Origin: an uncultured Erysipelotrichaceae bacterium
Lineage (GTDB): Bacteria > Bacillota_I > Bacilli_A > Acholeplasmatales > Anaeroplasmataceae
Assembly: GCA_902796895.1 (NCBI GenBank)
Contig: CADBQV010000284.1
Location: 1 to 7,918, forward strand
Reading direction: 5' to 3'
Length of the DNA stretch: 7,918 bases
The notes beneath the pieces are model-generated. The model was not told the origin of the DNA and ran no database searches. It worked only from the letters and a program-made list of their open reading frames with translations. Position numbers and translations under genes: made by a program. Every line of letters starts with the position of its first letter. Positions within the stretch are counted from its first letter, which is position 1. Below are positions 1 through 5,261 of this stretch, piece by piece.

Positions 1-1
1 A

Positions 2-97
2 GAAAATGGAATTAAGTGTGGGATGAGTGTAGCTGATAATTATGGTATAAATTATGATGAATTTATAGAAGAAGTTAAAAAACAAATGGGAGTATAA
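2..97 (+). CDS. C-terminal fragment of an unrecognised protein
   Basis: An open frame runs from the left edge of the window to a TAA at 95-97 and gives about 31 residues, ending in the acidic, helical-looking stretch EEVKKQMGV. The start lies outside the window, so the product cannot be named. I accept it because the next ATG follows the stop by only 3 bases, in the tight spacing seen across the rest of the cassette. Nothing in the visible part identifies a domain. Confidence 0.45.
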   Translation, partial: ENGIKCGMSVADNYGINYDEFIEEVKKQMGV

Positions 98-100
98 ATT

Positions 101-265
101 ATGGATAATTATGAAAATTTGTTTAATTCAATATTAGATGGTAAAAATAAGCCCGGTTTATTATTACTTCTTATTATTTTTGCTACTTTTAGAAATATTG
201 ATTATAATACTGACGAATTAAGACAATTAATAGATGATTTAAGAGGTGGTATAGATAATGAATAA
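101..265 (+). CDS. 54-aa small hydrophobic (probable membrane) phage protein
   Basis: The frame starts at ATG 101, three bases after the previous stop, and ends at TAA 263-265. Residues about 19-29 form a short hydrophobic run (GLLLLLIIFATF) preceded by charged and polar residues. The C-terminal half is acidic and helical. The gene overlaps the next start (ATG 258) by 8 bases, which suggests translational coupling in a late operon. In layout it resembles the small proteins at 2238 and 2392: a short polar N-terminus, one hydrophobic segment and an acidic helix. I do not recognise a named family. A single-pass membrane or virion accessory role is inference only. Confidence 0.6.
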   Translation: MDNYENLFNSILDGKNKPGLLLLLIIFATFRNIDYNTDELRQLIDDLRGGIDNE

Positions 266-654
266 TTTTTATAATCCATATGCTATACAAGGAAATTATT
301 TGCAGGAATTAAATAATATGCGAGGTAGAATAGATAATCAAATACAACAGGTTCAACTGCAACAACAAAATATGCCTCAATTACCTATGCAGCAACCTAC
401 AAATTTAACACAAAACTTTCAATTAGCTTCTAATAATAATGGAAATATTAGATTAGTAAATGGAGTAGACTATGTAAAAAAGAAATTGTTTTAACAGATA
501 CTTATTTTTTAGCGAATTCATTAAATAGTTTGTGGATAAAAAATTCAAGGGGTGATATTAGAACTTTTGAATTATCTGAAATAAAACCCAAAGATGAAAA
601 AGATTTACTTATTGAAAAATTACAAAAAGAAAAAGAAAGTTTAAAGGAGGATAA
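258..654 (+). CDS. Gln-rich phage protein with C-terminal helix, frameshifted (restored length about 132 aa)
   Basis: Starting at ATG 258, the first 78 codons give an Asn/Gln-rich N-terminus (for example NQIQQVQLQQQNMPQLPMQQ) followed by NGVDYVKK. The frame then stops at 494. One base missing in the A-run at about 475-481 restores KEIVLTDTYFLANSLNSLW and a Lys/Glu-rich coiled-coil tail. A second missing A near 643 would end the protein at TAA 652-654, just before ATG 660. Without that second repair the frame would run to 805, deep inside the next gene, which I consider less likely. A Gln-rich leader followed by a small beta domain and a helical tail recalls small proteins of gut Bacillota phages encoded near head genes. 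Its function is unknown. Confidence 0.55.
643..650 (+). promoter_or_regulatory. Strong ribosome binding site for the gene at 660
   Basis: AAAGGAGG lies 9 bases before ATG 660. It supports this start and argues that the upstream frame, which continues to 805, is not the real gene across this stretch. Confidence 0.7.
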
Positions 655-659
655 ATCAA

Positions 660-914
660 ATGAATTTAGTAAATCAAATGGCAAATTACTATATGAACAA
701 CCAGATGCAGAATTTAACAGCGAATTTGGAGAACCAATTGAAACAAAACAATCTTCAGATGTATCAGTTTTATCAAGCAGCAAGACAGCAAAACGCAAAT
801 CCTAATGATTTGATAAAACAATTAGCGGCTAATTATGATGAAGCTACAAAGAAAAGATTTAAAGAACAGGGTAAGCAATTTGGATTAACAGACGAACTAT
901 TAAATCACATTTAG
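660..914 (+). CDS. 84-aa helical Asn/Gln-rich phage protein
   Basis: The frame runs from ATG 660 to TAG 912-914 behind an AAAGGAGG site. The N-terminal half is an amphipathic Asn/Gln-rich helix. The C-terminal half reads NPNDLIKQLAANYDEATKKR, then a short GKQFGLTDELLNHI end. An NPxxLIxQL motif and a terminal helix that starts after a Gly also occur, as far as I remember, in a recurrent set of small helical proteins of gut Bacillota phages and prophages encoded near virion genes. I infer the same group, with moderate confidence. A scaffold-like or virion-accessory role is possible but not shown. The gene is intact, with no frameshift or internal TGA. Confidence 0.7.
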   Translation: MNLVNQMANYYMNNQMQNLTANLENQLKQNNLQMYQFYQAARQQNANPNDLIKQLAANYDEATKKRFKEQGKQFGLTDELLNHI

Positions 915-970
915 ATATCTATATGCTTAATTAAGCATTGATATAAATATTATGAAAGGAGATTTATGCT
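915..970. other. Short intergenic hairpin with perfect 16-bp palindrome
   Basis: Between the TAG at 912-914 and ATG 971 lies ATGCTTAATTAAGCAT (923-938), a perfect palindrome. TATC upstream and GATA downstream can extend the stem across a small internal loop. No U-tract follows, so it is not a standard intrinsic terminator. An RNA processing or stability hairpin, or a protein-binding site, are alternatives. The ribosome binding site AAAGGAG (about 956-962) for the next gene follows. Confidence 0.45.
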
Positions 971-1681
971 ATGGAAGGAAATACAGGAATTATACCTACT
1001 CTACCAATAGGTGGAAATAGTGGTTTTGGCTTTGGAGGAGATGGAATTTGGGCATTATTAATTTTCGCTATGATATTTAATGGTGGATTTGTTTTCGGTG
1101 GAAACTGAAGAAATCTTGCTACTCAAGAATATGTAGCAAGTGAATTTACTCAAAGAGATATTGCTGATGTAAATACAAATCTAAATAATAGTTTCCAAAA
1201 TACAAATAATGCAATAGCTGCAGGATTTGGAAGAACAAATGACAATATTTATGATTTACGTCAAAATGTATTAGTTGGTGATATGGGTATCCAAAATCAA
1301 GTATTAGAAAATAGATATACAAATCAATTAAGCGCCTGACAAACTCAAAGAGATATCTTAACTCAAACAAATGAGTTGAACACAAATCTATTAACAACAG
1401 CTTTACAAGCACAAGCTAAAATGGATGAATGTTGCTGCACATTAAGAGCGCAAGGCATTGAAAATACTCAAAAAATTCTAGATGCTATGAACCAAAACAC
1501 AATCGACAATCTTCGTTCAGAAGTAAATGATTTGAAAAATACTATTAAAGCAAATGGAATTGGTTCAACAATTATCAATTCTGTAAGACCTTATCCAGTT
1601 CCATCTTATACTGTTAGTTCACCTTATGTTGGATTAAATGGTTTTTATGGTTCTAACTGGTATGGAAATGCAATAGTATAA
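971..1681 (+). CDS. 236-aa membrane-anchored phage protein with CCC motif and Pro-rich tail; two TGA codons read as Trp
   Basis: The frame starts at ATG 971 after AAAGGAG and ends at TAA 1679-1681. It is continuous only if TGA at 1106 (codon 46) and 1337 (codon 123) encode Trp. Under the standard code it breaks into three pieces. The N-terminus is Gly/Phe-rich with a hydrophobic segment at residues about 26-44 (IWALLIFAMIFNGGFVFGG). A long Asn/Gln/Thr helix follows, then MDECCCTLR at residues 151-159, a coiled coil to about residue 195, and the Pro/Tyr-rich stretch RPYPVPSYTV from residue 206. This layout matches a family I recall from many gut Bacillota phages, found next to C1q-like structural genes. 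No function is established that I know of. A virion-surface or membrane-linked role is inferred. Confidence 0.8.
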
Positions 1682-1729
1682 TGGCAAAAAGTCTATAAGA
1701 CAACCTCAATTTGAGAACTTGCTAAAAAT

Positions 1730-1758
1730 AAGAGATAGGCAGTTCGCTTATCTCTTTT
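1730..1758 (+). terminator. Intrinsic terminator after the CCC-motif gene
   Basis: AAGAGATAGGC (1730-1740) pairs with GCTTATCTCTT (1746-1756) to give an 11-bp stem with one G-U pair and a 5-base loop (AGTTC). A run of four T (1755-1758) and a T-rich stretch follow. This is a good rho-independent terminator. No clear promoter is visible before the next gene, so it may act as a partial attenuator that lowers downstream expression. Confidence 0.75.
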
Positions 1759-1786
1759 AATTTTAATATTTAAGGAGGAAAATAAT

Positions 1787-2238
1787 ATGAGTGATTTAAT
1801 ACAAACTACAAATGAAGCTGTTCAAACATTAAATACAAGTGATGTTAAATTTAGTAATGTAACATGAAGAACAAATTCAGCTAATTGTCAAACGGGTTGG
1901 TGAGGTTACAATGAAGGAGAAGCACAATTTAATATTGTAGCTGGGGGTAAATATGATATCTATTTAATACAAAGATAACTTCTGCTACTACTGGTATTGT
2001 AGGATTAGCATTATTTGCAAATGGTGTTCAGCCAACAGGAACAGAAATGGATGAAACTGTAACAACAGCCAATGACTGGAAAAATGTTGCTATGAGTAGA
2101 AAAATAAGAGTATGCGTTAGAGAAACTGCTACTTTGGTAATTAAGAGTATTCCATCAATATCAATAGCAGGAGTAGCAACTGCTACTGAAATACCATCAT
2201 TAAAGAACACAAATATTAGCATAGAGAAAATAGCTTAA
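1787..2238 (+). CDS. C1q/TNF-like beta-rich phage structural protein, frameshifted (restored about 150 aa)
   Basis: ATG 1787 follows AAGGAGG at about 1772-1778. TGA at 1865 (codon 27) and at 1901 (codon 39, directly after a TGG) must be Trp to keep the frame open, giving VTWRTNS and QTGWWGYNEG. The frame stops at 1976. One base missing in the A-run at about 1971-1973 restores KITSATTGIVGLALFANG and runs to TAA 2236-2238. The product is almost all beta-prone, with alternating hydrophobic strands and a closing strand NTNISIEKIA. This matches the C1q/TNF-like proteins I recall next to CCC-motif genes in gut Bacillota phages, whose last strand reads like NANLIIxRxA. Head-fibre, decoration or other virion-surface roles are inferred. 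The break looks like an artefact: no canonical slippery heptamer is present. Confidence 0.72.
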
Positions 2239-2402
2239 TGAATAATAATAATGATTTTACAATGTTTTTTATCACTTTAGGTTTAATTAATTTATCTATT
2301 GGATTAGATAATAATCAAAAGAATATTATACAAGCACAAAAACAATCTGAGATTGATACTAAACTAAATAAAATATTAGAGCTGTTAGGAAATGGAAGAT
2401 AA
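2238..2402 (+). CDS. 54-aa small hydrophobic/coiled-coil phage protein, copy 1 of a tandem pair
   Basis: ATG 2238 overlaps the previous TAA by one base (TAATG). The frame ends at TAA 2400-2402. The product starts with an Asn-rich segment and DF, has a hydrophobic stretch at residues about 8-22 (TMFFITLGLINLSIG), then a polar helix, and ends IDTKLNKILELLGNGR. Its layout matches the next gene, which has NNYDF, a hydrophobic stretch and RIDDKLSKLLEKG. The two therefore look like diverged tandem paralogs. Small proteins of this plan often sit just after the C1q-like gene in gut phages, from memory. Their role is unknown; a membrane-linked partner of virion or lysis proteins is possible. Confidence 0.65.
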   Translation: MNNNNDFTMFFITLGLINLSIGLDNNQKNIIQAQKQSEIDTKLNKILELLGNGR

Positions 2403-2631
2403 TAATTATGATTTTTGGTTTTGGCTAAACGTTATTGCTAATTTTGCTCAATTAGAAAGTTATGAAATGAATAAAAAACAGATTAGTAATGACCAACTTA
2501 TGCAGCATTTAGAAAAACAAGATTTAATAATAAATGACCAGACTGAAAATTATTTAAAGAGGATTGATGATAAATTAAGTAAATTATTAGAGAAAGGAGA
2601 TGCTAATAATGACAATTGAAGAAATTTATAA
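2392..2631 (+). CDS. Small membrane/coiled-coil phage protein, copy 2 of the pair (79 aa under code 4)
   Basis: ATG 2392 overlaps the end of copy 1 by 11 bases. The N-terminus (NNYDFWFWLNVIANFAQLES) is hydrophobic. A polar helix follows, then RIDDKLSKLLEKG, aligning with the end of copy 1. The first in-frame stop is TGA 2617-2619, which would give 75 aa. If TGA is Trp, as elsewhere here, the protein continues with Trp-Arg-Asn-Leu to TAA 2629-2631 and overlaps the next gene by 23 bases. The pair follows the C1q-like gene without gaps and is probably co-translated. The extra length relative to copy 1 lies in a more acidic middle helix. Confidence 0.62.
2593..2599 (+). promoter_or_regulatory. 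Ribosome binding site deciding the start at 2609
   Basis: AAAGGAG ends 9 bases before ATG 2609. An in-frame ATG at 2600 directly abuts the site and cannot be used efficiently, so 2609 is the start chosen for the following gene. Confidence 0.7.
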
Positions 2632-3105
2632 AAAAGCAGATAATATAATCATAACTCATTTAATGGTTAACGATGATGCAATGAAAATAACTCAATCTAT
2701 TGGTTATAATGGATTTAAAAGACTTCATAGATATATGGCAAAAGAATTAATGTGTAAACATCAATGGTTAAATTGTATATATTTTGATAGATTTAGAAAA
2801 ACATTTGAAACTGATATCTCTATACCAACTTATAAGCCAGTTAGTTTTAAAGACCATTTCGAAAAATGGAAAACTTTATTAGAAATAGTATTCAAGAGTT
2901 AGGTGAACTAAATCAAGAACATTTTGATTTAGTTGGAGTTACTTGTGAAACTATTGAATGTGTTATGCAATTGTTTGTTAAGAAATTAGAAAAAGTAAAT
3001 CGCAGGATAATGAGATTTAATGAAAGTAATTGGAATGCTATTGATATACATAAAGTAGATGATGACCTTCATTGAAAAATGAAAAAGAAGGAAGAAGGCG
3101 ATTAG
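2609..3105 (+). CDS. Helical gut-phage protein of a ferritin-like fold, frameshifted (restored about 165 aa, one TGA as Trp)
   Basis: From ATG 2609 the product reads MTIEEIYKKADNIIITHLM, then YNGFKRLHRYMAKEL and YKPVSFKDHFEKWKTLLE. The frame stops at 2902. One base missing in the A-run at 2883-2885 restores ENSIQELGELNQEHFDLVG and FNESNWNAIDIHKVDDDLH. TGA 3073-3075 then reads as Trp, followed by KMKKKEEGD and TAG 3103-3105. GFxRxHRY near residue 35, a KDHxEK motif in the middle and RFxExxWNxxDIxxVDxxLHxKMK at the end together match a helical protein that recurs in gut Bacillota prophages. Those homologs end with a charged residue before KMK, so Trp here is unusual but leaves the tail intact. 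The ferritin-like fold is a guess from the helical pattern. Function unknown. Confidence 0.68.
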
Positions 3106-3107
3106 TT

Positions 3108-3566
3108 ATGCATAGAAAATTAATAGATAAAGTAATTGCTTCTAATGATTTAGATAAATTAAAACAAATAGCTGAATTAGAAATAGATACGATAGATATA
3201 TTAAAAGAATATAGCAAAAAAGATTATAAATCTATTGAAACTGATTTATATGAAATAGTAGAAGGTAAAGTTATAACTAAAGAAATGGCTATTGATTGGG
3301 TTGAAAGCATGAAATCTAGAGCTAAGTGGACTTATGATGAAATAGAAAGTCTTAAAAAATCTTATGATATAGATATGCCTACAACAGCTATTTATGTTAT
3401 AATGAATATGCTATATACTGATATGCAAAATAGTTTTGGTGATGGAATTACTGAAGATAGTATACAAAGATATATTAAAGGTACAAAAGATTGGTACTAT
3501 GATGCTGATTTAAAGATAAATGGTGATGAAAAATTATATAAATATAAAAAATATATAGTGGATTAA
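3108..3566 (+). CDS. 152-aa conserved gut-phage protein of unknown function
   Basis: ATG 3108 lies 2 bases after the upstream TAG and ends at TAA 3564-3566. The same frame is open back to a TTG at 3072, but that part overlaps the upstream gene's tail and is not needed. The first third is an acidic helix. Residues from about 60 carry the pattern WVESMKSRAKWTYDEIESL, then IYVIMNMLYTDMQNSFGD, and a closing WYYDADLKINGDEKLYKYKK. The combination WTYEE, followed by a hydrophobic xxVxNMxYxD helix and a terminal D-K-xYxYY-like end, fits a recurrent small protein family of gut Bacillota phages encoded right after the helical protein above. The gene is intact and closes the late cassette. Confidence 0.72.
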   Translation: MHRKLIDKVIASNDLDKLKQIAELEIDTIDILKEYSKKDYKSIETDLYEIVEGKVITKEMAIDWVESMKSRAKWTYDEIESLKKSYDIDMPTTAIYVIMNMLYTDMQNSFGDGITEDSIQRYIKGTKDWYYDADLKINGDEKLYKYKKYIVD

Positions 3567-3666
3567 AAAGTAAAGTGCTAGAATGCGTTTTAAGGCATTT
3601 TTATTGTATTAGGTATATAAATATATGTCTAATATATAAAAATCAAAATTCGGTATAACCTAGTTT
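3567..3666 (+). other. Non-coding stretch with weak terminator and 26-nt hairpin
   Basis: No gene is seen here. AATGC (3582-3586) pairs with GCATT (3595-3599) and is followed by T residues, a weak terminator candidate just after the TAA. At 3608-3633 a nearly uninterrupted hairpin forms: ATTAGGTATAT can pair with ATATGTCTAAT across AAAT, with two G-U pairs. Both fit the end of a transcription unit. The hairpin could instead be an operator or RNA element. Confidence 0.4.
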
Positions 3667-3706
3667 AAAATAGAGGTATTTTAATAAAAAGTACTTCTAT
3701 TTTTTT
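3667..3706 (+). terminator. Strong intrinsic terminator ending the late cassette
   Basis: AAAATAGAGGTA (3667-3678) pairs with TACTTCTATTTT (3692-3703) to give a 12-bp stem with one G-U pair. The loop is 13 bases, and a run of T follows to 3706. The stem is A/U-rich except at its head. Because the sequence on the far side is also A-rich, it could work in both directions. It marks the end of the unit that closes at 3566. Confidence 0.65.
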
Positions 3707-3711
3707 ATTTA

Positions 3712-3737
3712 TATATTACAATTATATTACAATTGTA
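3712..3737. repeat. Direct repeat with 11-bp spacing beside a 10-bp palindrome (possible operator)
   Basis: TATATTACAATT occurs at 3712-3723 and again at 3723-3734, an 11-bp period close to one helix turn. The second copy runs into TACAATTGTA (3728-3737), a perfect palindrome. The region sits about 45 bases before a TATAAT box and between two transcription units, a usual place for a repressor or activator site. The base composition is very low in G+C, so chance repeats are not excluded. Confidence 0.4.
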
Positions 3738-3745
3738 TTAAATTT

Positions 3746-3785
3746 TTGTAAATTTCACAAAAAGTATTTACTTTTTAATTATAAT
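3746..3785 (+). promoter_or_regulatory. Candidate promoter for the second gene unit
   Basis: TATAAT at 3780-3785 matches a sigma-70 type -10 box and lies 56 bases before the first gene (ATG 3842). No good -35 box is present at 16-18 bases; TTTCAC (3753-3758) is spaced too far. The box may need an activator bound near the repeats at 3712-3737, or it may simply reflect A/T richness. Confidence 0.35.
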
Positions 3786-3822
3786 ATATAAATTTAGAAA
3801 ATATAAATAAAAAATTTTTTTT

Positions 3823-3837
3823 GAAAGGTAGGTAAAG
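3823..3837 (+). promoter_or_regulatory. Extended ribosome-binding leader, copy 1 of a repeated motif
   Basis: GAAAGGTAGGTAAAG precedes ATG 3842. The identical 15 bases occur at 7852-7866 before ATG 7869, and a close variant (GAAAGGTAAGTAAAT) lies at 4160-4174 before ATG 4179. A shorter form (GAAAGGTGG) precedes ATG 4034. The GAAAGG part can pair with the 5' end of the usual anti-SD region, which explains its longer spacing to the start than the AAAGGAGG sites of the late genes. Confidence 0.55.
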
Positions 3838-3841
3838 GTAT

Positions 3842-4015
3842 ATGAAGAAAAAAGAAATTTTAGAAAAAGCAAATGAGAGATTAATGCAAATGGAATTTGA
3901 AAGAAGATTTTATGAAGAATTATATAATAAGACAAATATAATTCAATATAAAATAAAAGTACAAAGATTAGAAACTGATATAATTGAATTATCAAATGAA
4001 ATAAGTTTATTTTAG
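3842..4015 (+). CDS. 57-aa charged coiled-coil protein, first gene of the second unit
   Basis: The frame runs from ATG 3842 to TAG 4013-4015, behind the GAAAGGTAGGTAAAG leader. It is rich in Lys, Glu, Arg and Leu with heptad-like spacing (KVQRLETDIIELSNEISLF at the end). It is probably a single long helix that dimerises. There is no Cys, membrane segment or recognisable enzyme motif. The next gene begins 18 bases later behind a similar leader, so the two are one operon. First genes of phage early units are often small host-takeover or regulatory proteins. That role here is inference from position only. Confidence 0.6.
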   Translation: MKKKEILEKANERLMQMEFERRFYEELYNKTNIIQYKIKVQRLETDIIELSNEISLF

Positions 4016-4033
4016 AGAAAGGTGGCATGTAAA

Positions 4034-4168
4034 ATGAAAGAATTAAGAATATTAAAATTAATTAGAACAAAATTATTAAACAAACAAGTAGAAACAGAAG
4101 AAGAATTTGAAGACGTTCAGGACAAATTAAATGAAGTAGAATTATTAATAAAAGAAATAGAAAGGTAA
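4034..4168 (+). CDS. 44-aa charged helical protein
   Basis: The frame runs from ATG 4034 to TAA 4166-4168, with GAAAGGTGG at 4017-4025 as ribosome binding site. The product starts MKELRILKLIRTKLLNKQ and ends DKLNEVELLIKEIER, a basic half then an acidic half, both helical. It begins with the same MKEL as the next gene, which may be chance. The leader of the next gene overlaps its 3' end (GAAAGGTAA holds its last codons). I do not recognise a family. Small size lowers confidence, but spacing and leader support it. Confidence 0.52.
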   Translation: MKELRILKLIRTKLLNKQVETEEEFEDVQDKLNEVELLIKEIER

Positions 4169-4178
4169 GTAAATATAT

Positions 4179-4348
4179 ATGAAAGAGTTAAAGAAAATAT
4201 TAATAAATTATTTAAAAGGTTATTCATTTAATGAATTAAAAATATTTTTAAATTTACAAAAAGACCCTGACGTTAGAGAAACATTTTTAAATGCTATGGA
4301 AATATACTATCCAGAAGAATTTTTAAATTTTATAGAAGGGGTATTTAA
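4179..4348 (+). CDS. Small helical protein, end uncertain (about 56 aa if a frameshift is repaired)
   Basis: ATG 4179 follows the leader variant GAAAGGTAAGTAAAT. The product has LKGYSFNELKIFLNLQKDPD near residues 13-32, and then YYPEEFLNFIE. As written, the frame has no stop before 4466 and runs straight into a second start-like block (MRLWHYKLI at 4350). One base missing in the A-run at about 4334 would instead end it at TAA 4346-4348, two bases before that ATG. I prefer this because MRLWHYKLI is a typical N-terminus of another family and a GAAGGGG site stands before it. The function is unknown. The fused reading cannot be excluded. Confidence 0.48.
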
Positions 4349-4349
4349 T

Positions 4350-4466
4350 ATGAGATTATGGCATTATAAACTAATTTTGATATTATACTTTACAAAATAT
4401 TTTATATATTATATTATAATACCAAAGGAGGATTGGTATTATGGCAAAAAATTATTTAATACATAA
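4350..4466 (+). pseudogene. Truncated N-terminus of a pyrimidine-dimer-glycosylase-like gene
   Basis: ATG 4350 opens MRLWHYKLI, the characteristic start of the small T4 endonuclease V-like (Pyr_excise/TIGR02328-type) phage proteins, which usually read MRLWHxxLIPxLPRQQLLGQ. Here the similarity is lost after about 12 residues, and the frame runs through Tyr/Ile-rich codons to a TAA at 4464-4466, overlapping the endonuclease start (ATG 4441). It has an upstream site (GAAGGGG, 4335-4341). It is best read as the left remnant of a gene interrupted or displaced by the homing endonuclease, because a second RLW-type N-terminus follows that endonuclease at 5262. A very short coincidental match is the alternative. 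Confidence 0.42.
4424..4431 (+). promoter_or_regulatory. Ribosome binding site of the GIY-YIG endonuclease
   Basis: AAAGGAGG ends 9 bases before ATG 4441. This late-type site differs from the GAAAGGT leaders of the neighbouring small genes, which fits the endonuclease being an insertion that brought its own site. Confidence 0.65.
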
Positions 4467-5260
4467 TAAACAAAATAATAAAAATTATGTAGGAGAAACT
4501 ACAAGAAAAGCAGCATCTCAAAGATTTGCAGAGCATATAGCAAGTTCAAGACATTATAAAAATAGAAGAAATACTTTTCACAAAGAATTATTTAATAGTG
4601 GAGAAGATGTTTTTAATATTTTTGAATATTCTATTTTAGAAGAATGTGCTGATAAAGATAGATTTGATAGAGAGTTATACTATATTAGTAAAATAAAACC
4701 CGAATATAATGAAAATGGTAAAACTTTTTACATTTATAATATAAAAGATAAAATTATTAAAGAATATTTAGGTGGTATGAATATAACTGAAATATGAAAA
4801 AAATATAAATGTAGACATCAAGTTATATCAAGTATTTTAAAAGAAGCTAATATAACAATAAAAAGAAGTAGACCAAACAATTGTAAAAAAGTTTATCTAT
4901 TTGATAATAATGGAAATATATTAAAAGAATGGATTAATGCTGAAGAATGCTCAGAAGAATTAAAAATTGATAGAAGTAATATTAGATTATGTTGTATAGT
5001 AATACTAAAAATAATTATTTATATAATTCTGCTGGTGGGTATCATTTTAAATATACAAAAGATACACCAGTTGATATGTTTGAAAAAGTAATAACTATGA
5101 AACAATTAGATTTAAAAGTAAAAATGCTTTTATAAATTTTTTTAGACAAAAGTTCCCAGATAAAAATATACCATATGCACAATTAACTAGAAATAGTAAA
5201 AGTGTATATGGATATAAAATAAAGGTTTTAAATAGTTTAAAGAAAGAAAGGAGTAATTAA
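4441..5260 (+). CDS. Free-standing GIY-YIG homing endonuclease with NUMOD-type DNA-binding repeat, frameshifted (restored about 273 aa)
   Basis: The N-terminal domain is a GIY-YIG nuclease: Y5-L-I for GIY, Y16-V-G for YIG, R28 in RFAEH, E78 in DRELYYI and N90 in KPEYN, close to the I-TevI catalytic spacing. Codon 119 is TGA (4795) and must be Trp; the next residues (KKYKCRHQVISSILKEANI) look like a helix-turn-helix. From about 4888, KKVYLFDNNGNILKEW then AEECSEELKIDRSNIRLCC match a NUMOD1/IENR1 repeat, and its closing SAGGYHFKY appears only after repairing one missing base at about 4998. A second missing A near 5120-5124 restores NAFINFFRQKFPDKNIPY up to TAA 5258-5260. It is expected to cut a specific DNA target and spread by homing. 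Its neighbours suggest the target is the flanking glycosylase-like gene. Confidence 0.82.
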
Positions 5261-5261
5261 T

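Noticed and set aside
502..798. Reverse-strand open frame opposite the Gln-rich and helical genes
   Set aside because: It has no ribosome binding site, lies fully opposite supported + strand genes, and has the Ser/Leu-rich look of an antisense shadow of Lys/Asn-rich coding sequence.
660..805. Continuation of the upstream frame (530-805) as a real dual-coding overlap
   Set aside because: The Ser/Lys-rich tail has no family look. The frame at 660 has a strong ribosome binding site and a recurrent protein, and one missing A near 643 would end the upstream gene at 654.
1682..1729. tRNA or small gene after the CCC-motif gene
   Set aside because: Short inverted repeats exist (CTCAATTTGAG), but there is no cloverleaf. 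The ATG at 1681 region gives only a five-residue frame.
1970..1978. Programmed -1 frameshift in the C1q-like gene
   Set aside because: No X-XXY-YYZ slippery heptamer or clear downstream structure is present, and the same kind of break occurs in many unrelated genes here.
3072..3107. TTG 3072 as start of the 152-aa protein
   Set aside because: It overlaps the conserved LHxKMK tail of the upstream gene and has no ribosome binding site. ATG 3108 directly follows the upstream stop.
3768..4028. Reverse-strand open frame rich in Leu, Phe and Tyr that looks like a membrane protein
   Set aside because: Its hydrophobic character is produced by reading the A-rich, Lys/Glu-coding gene at 3842 backwards. 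No start signal is present.
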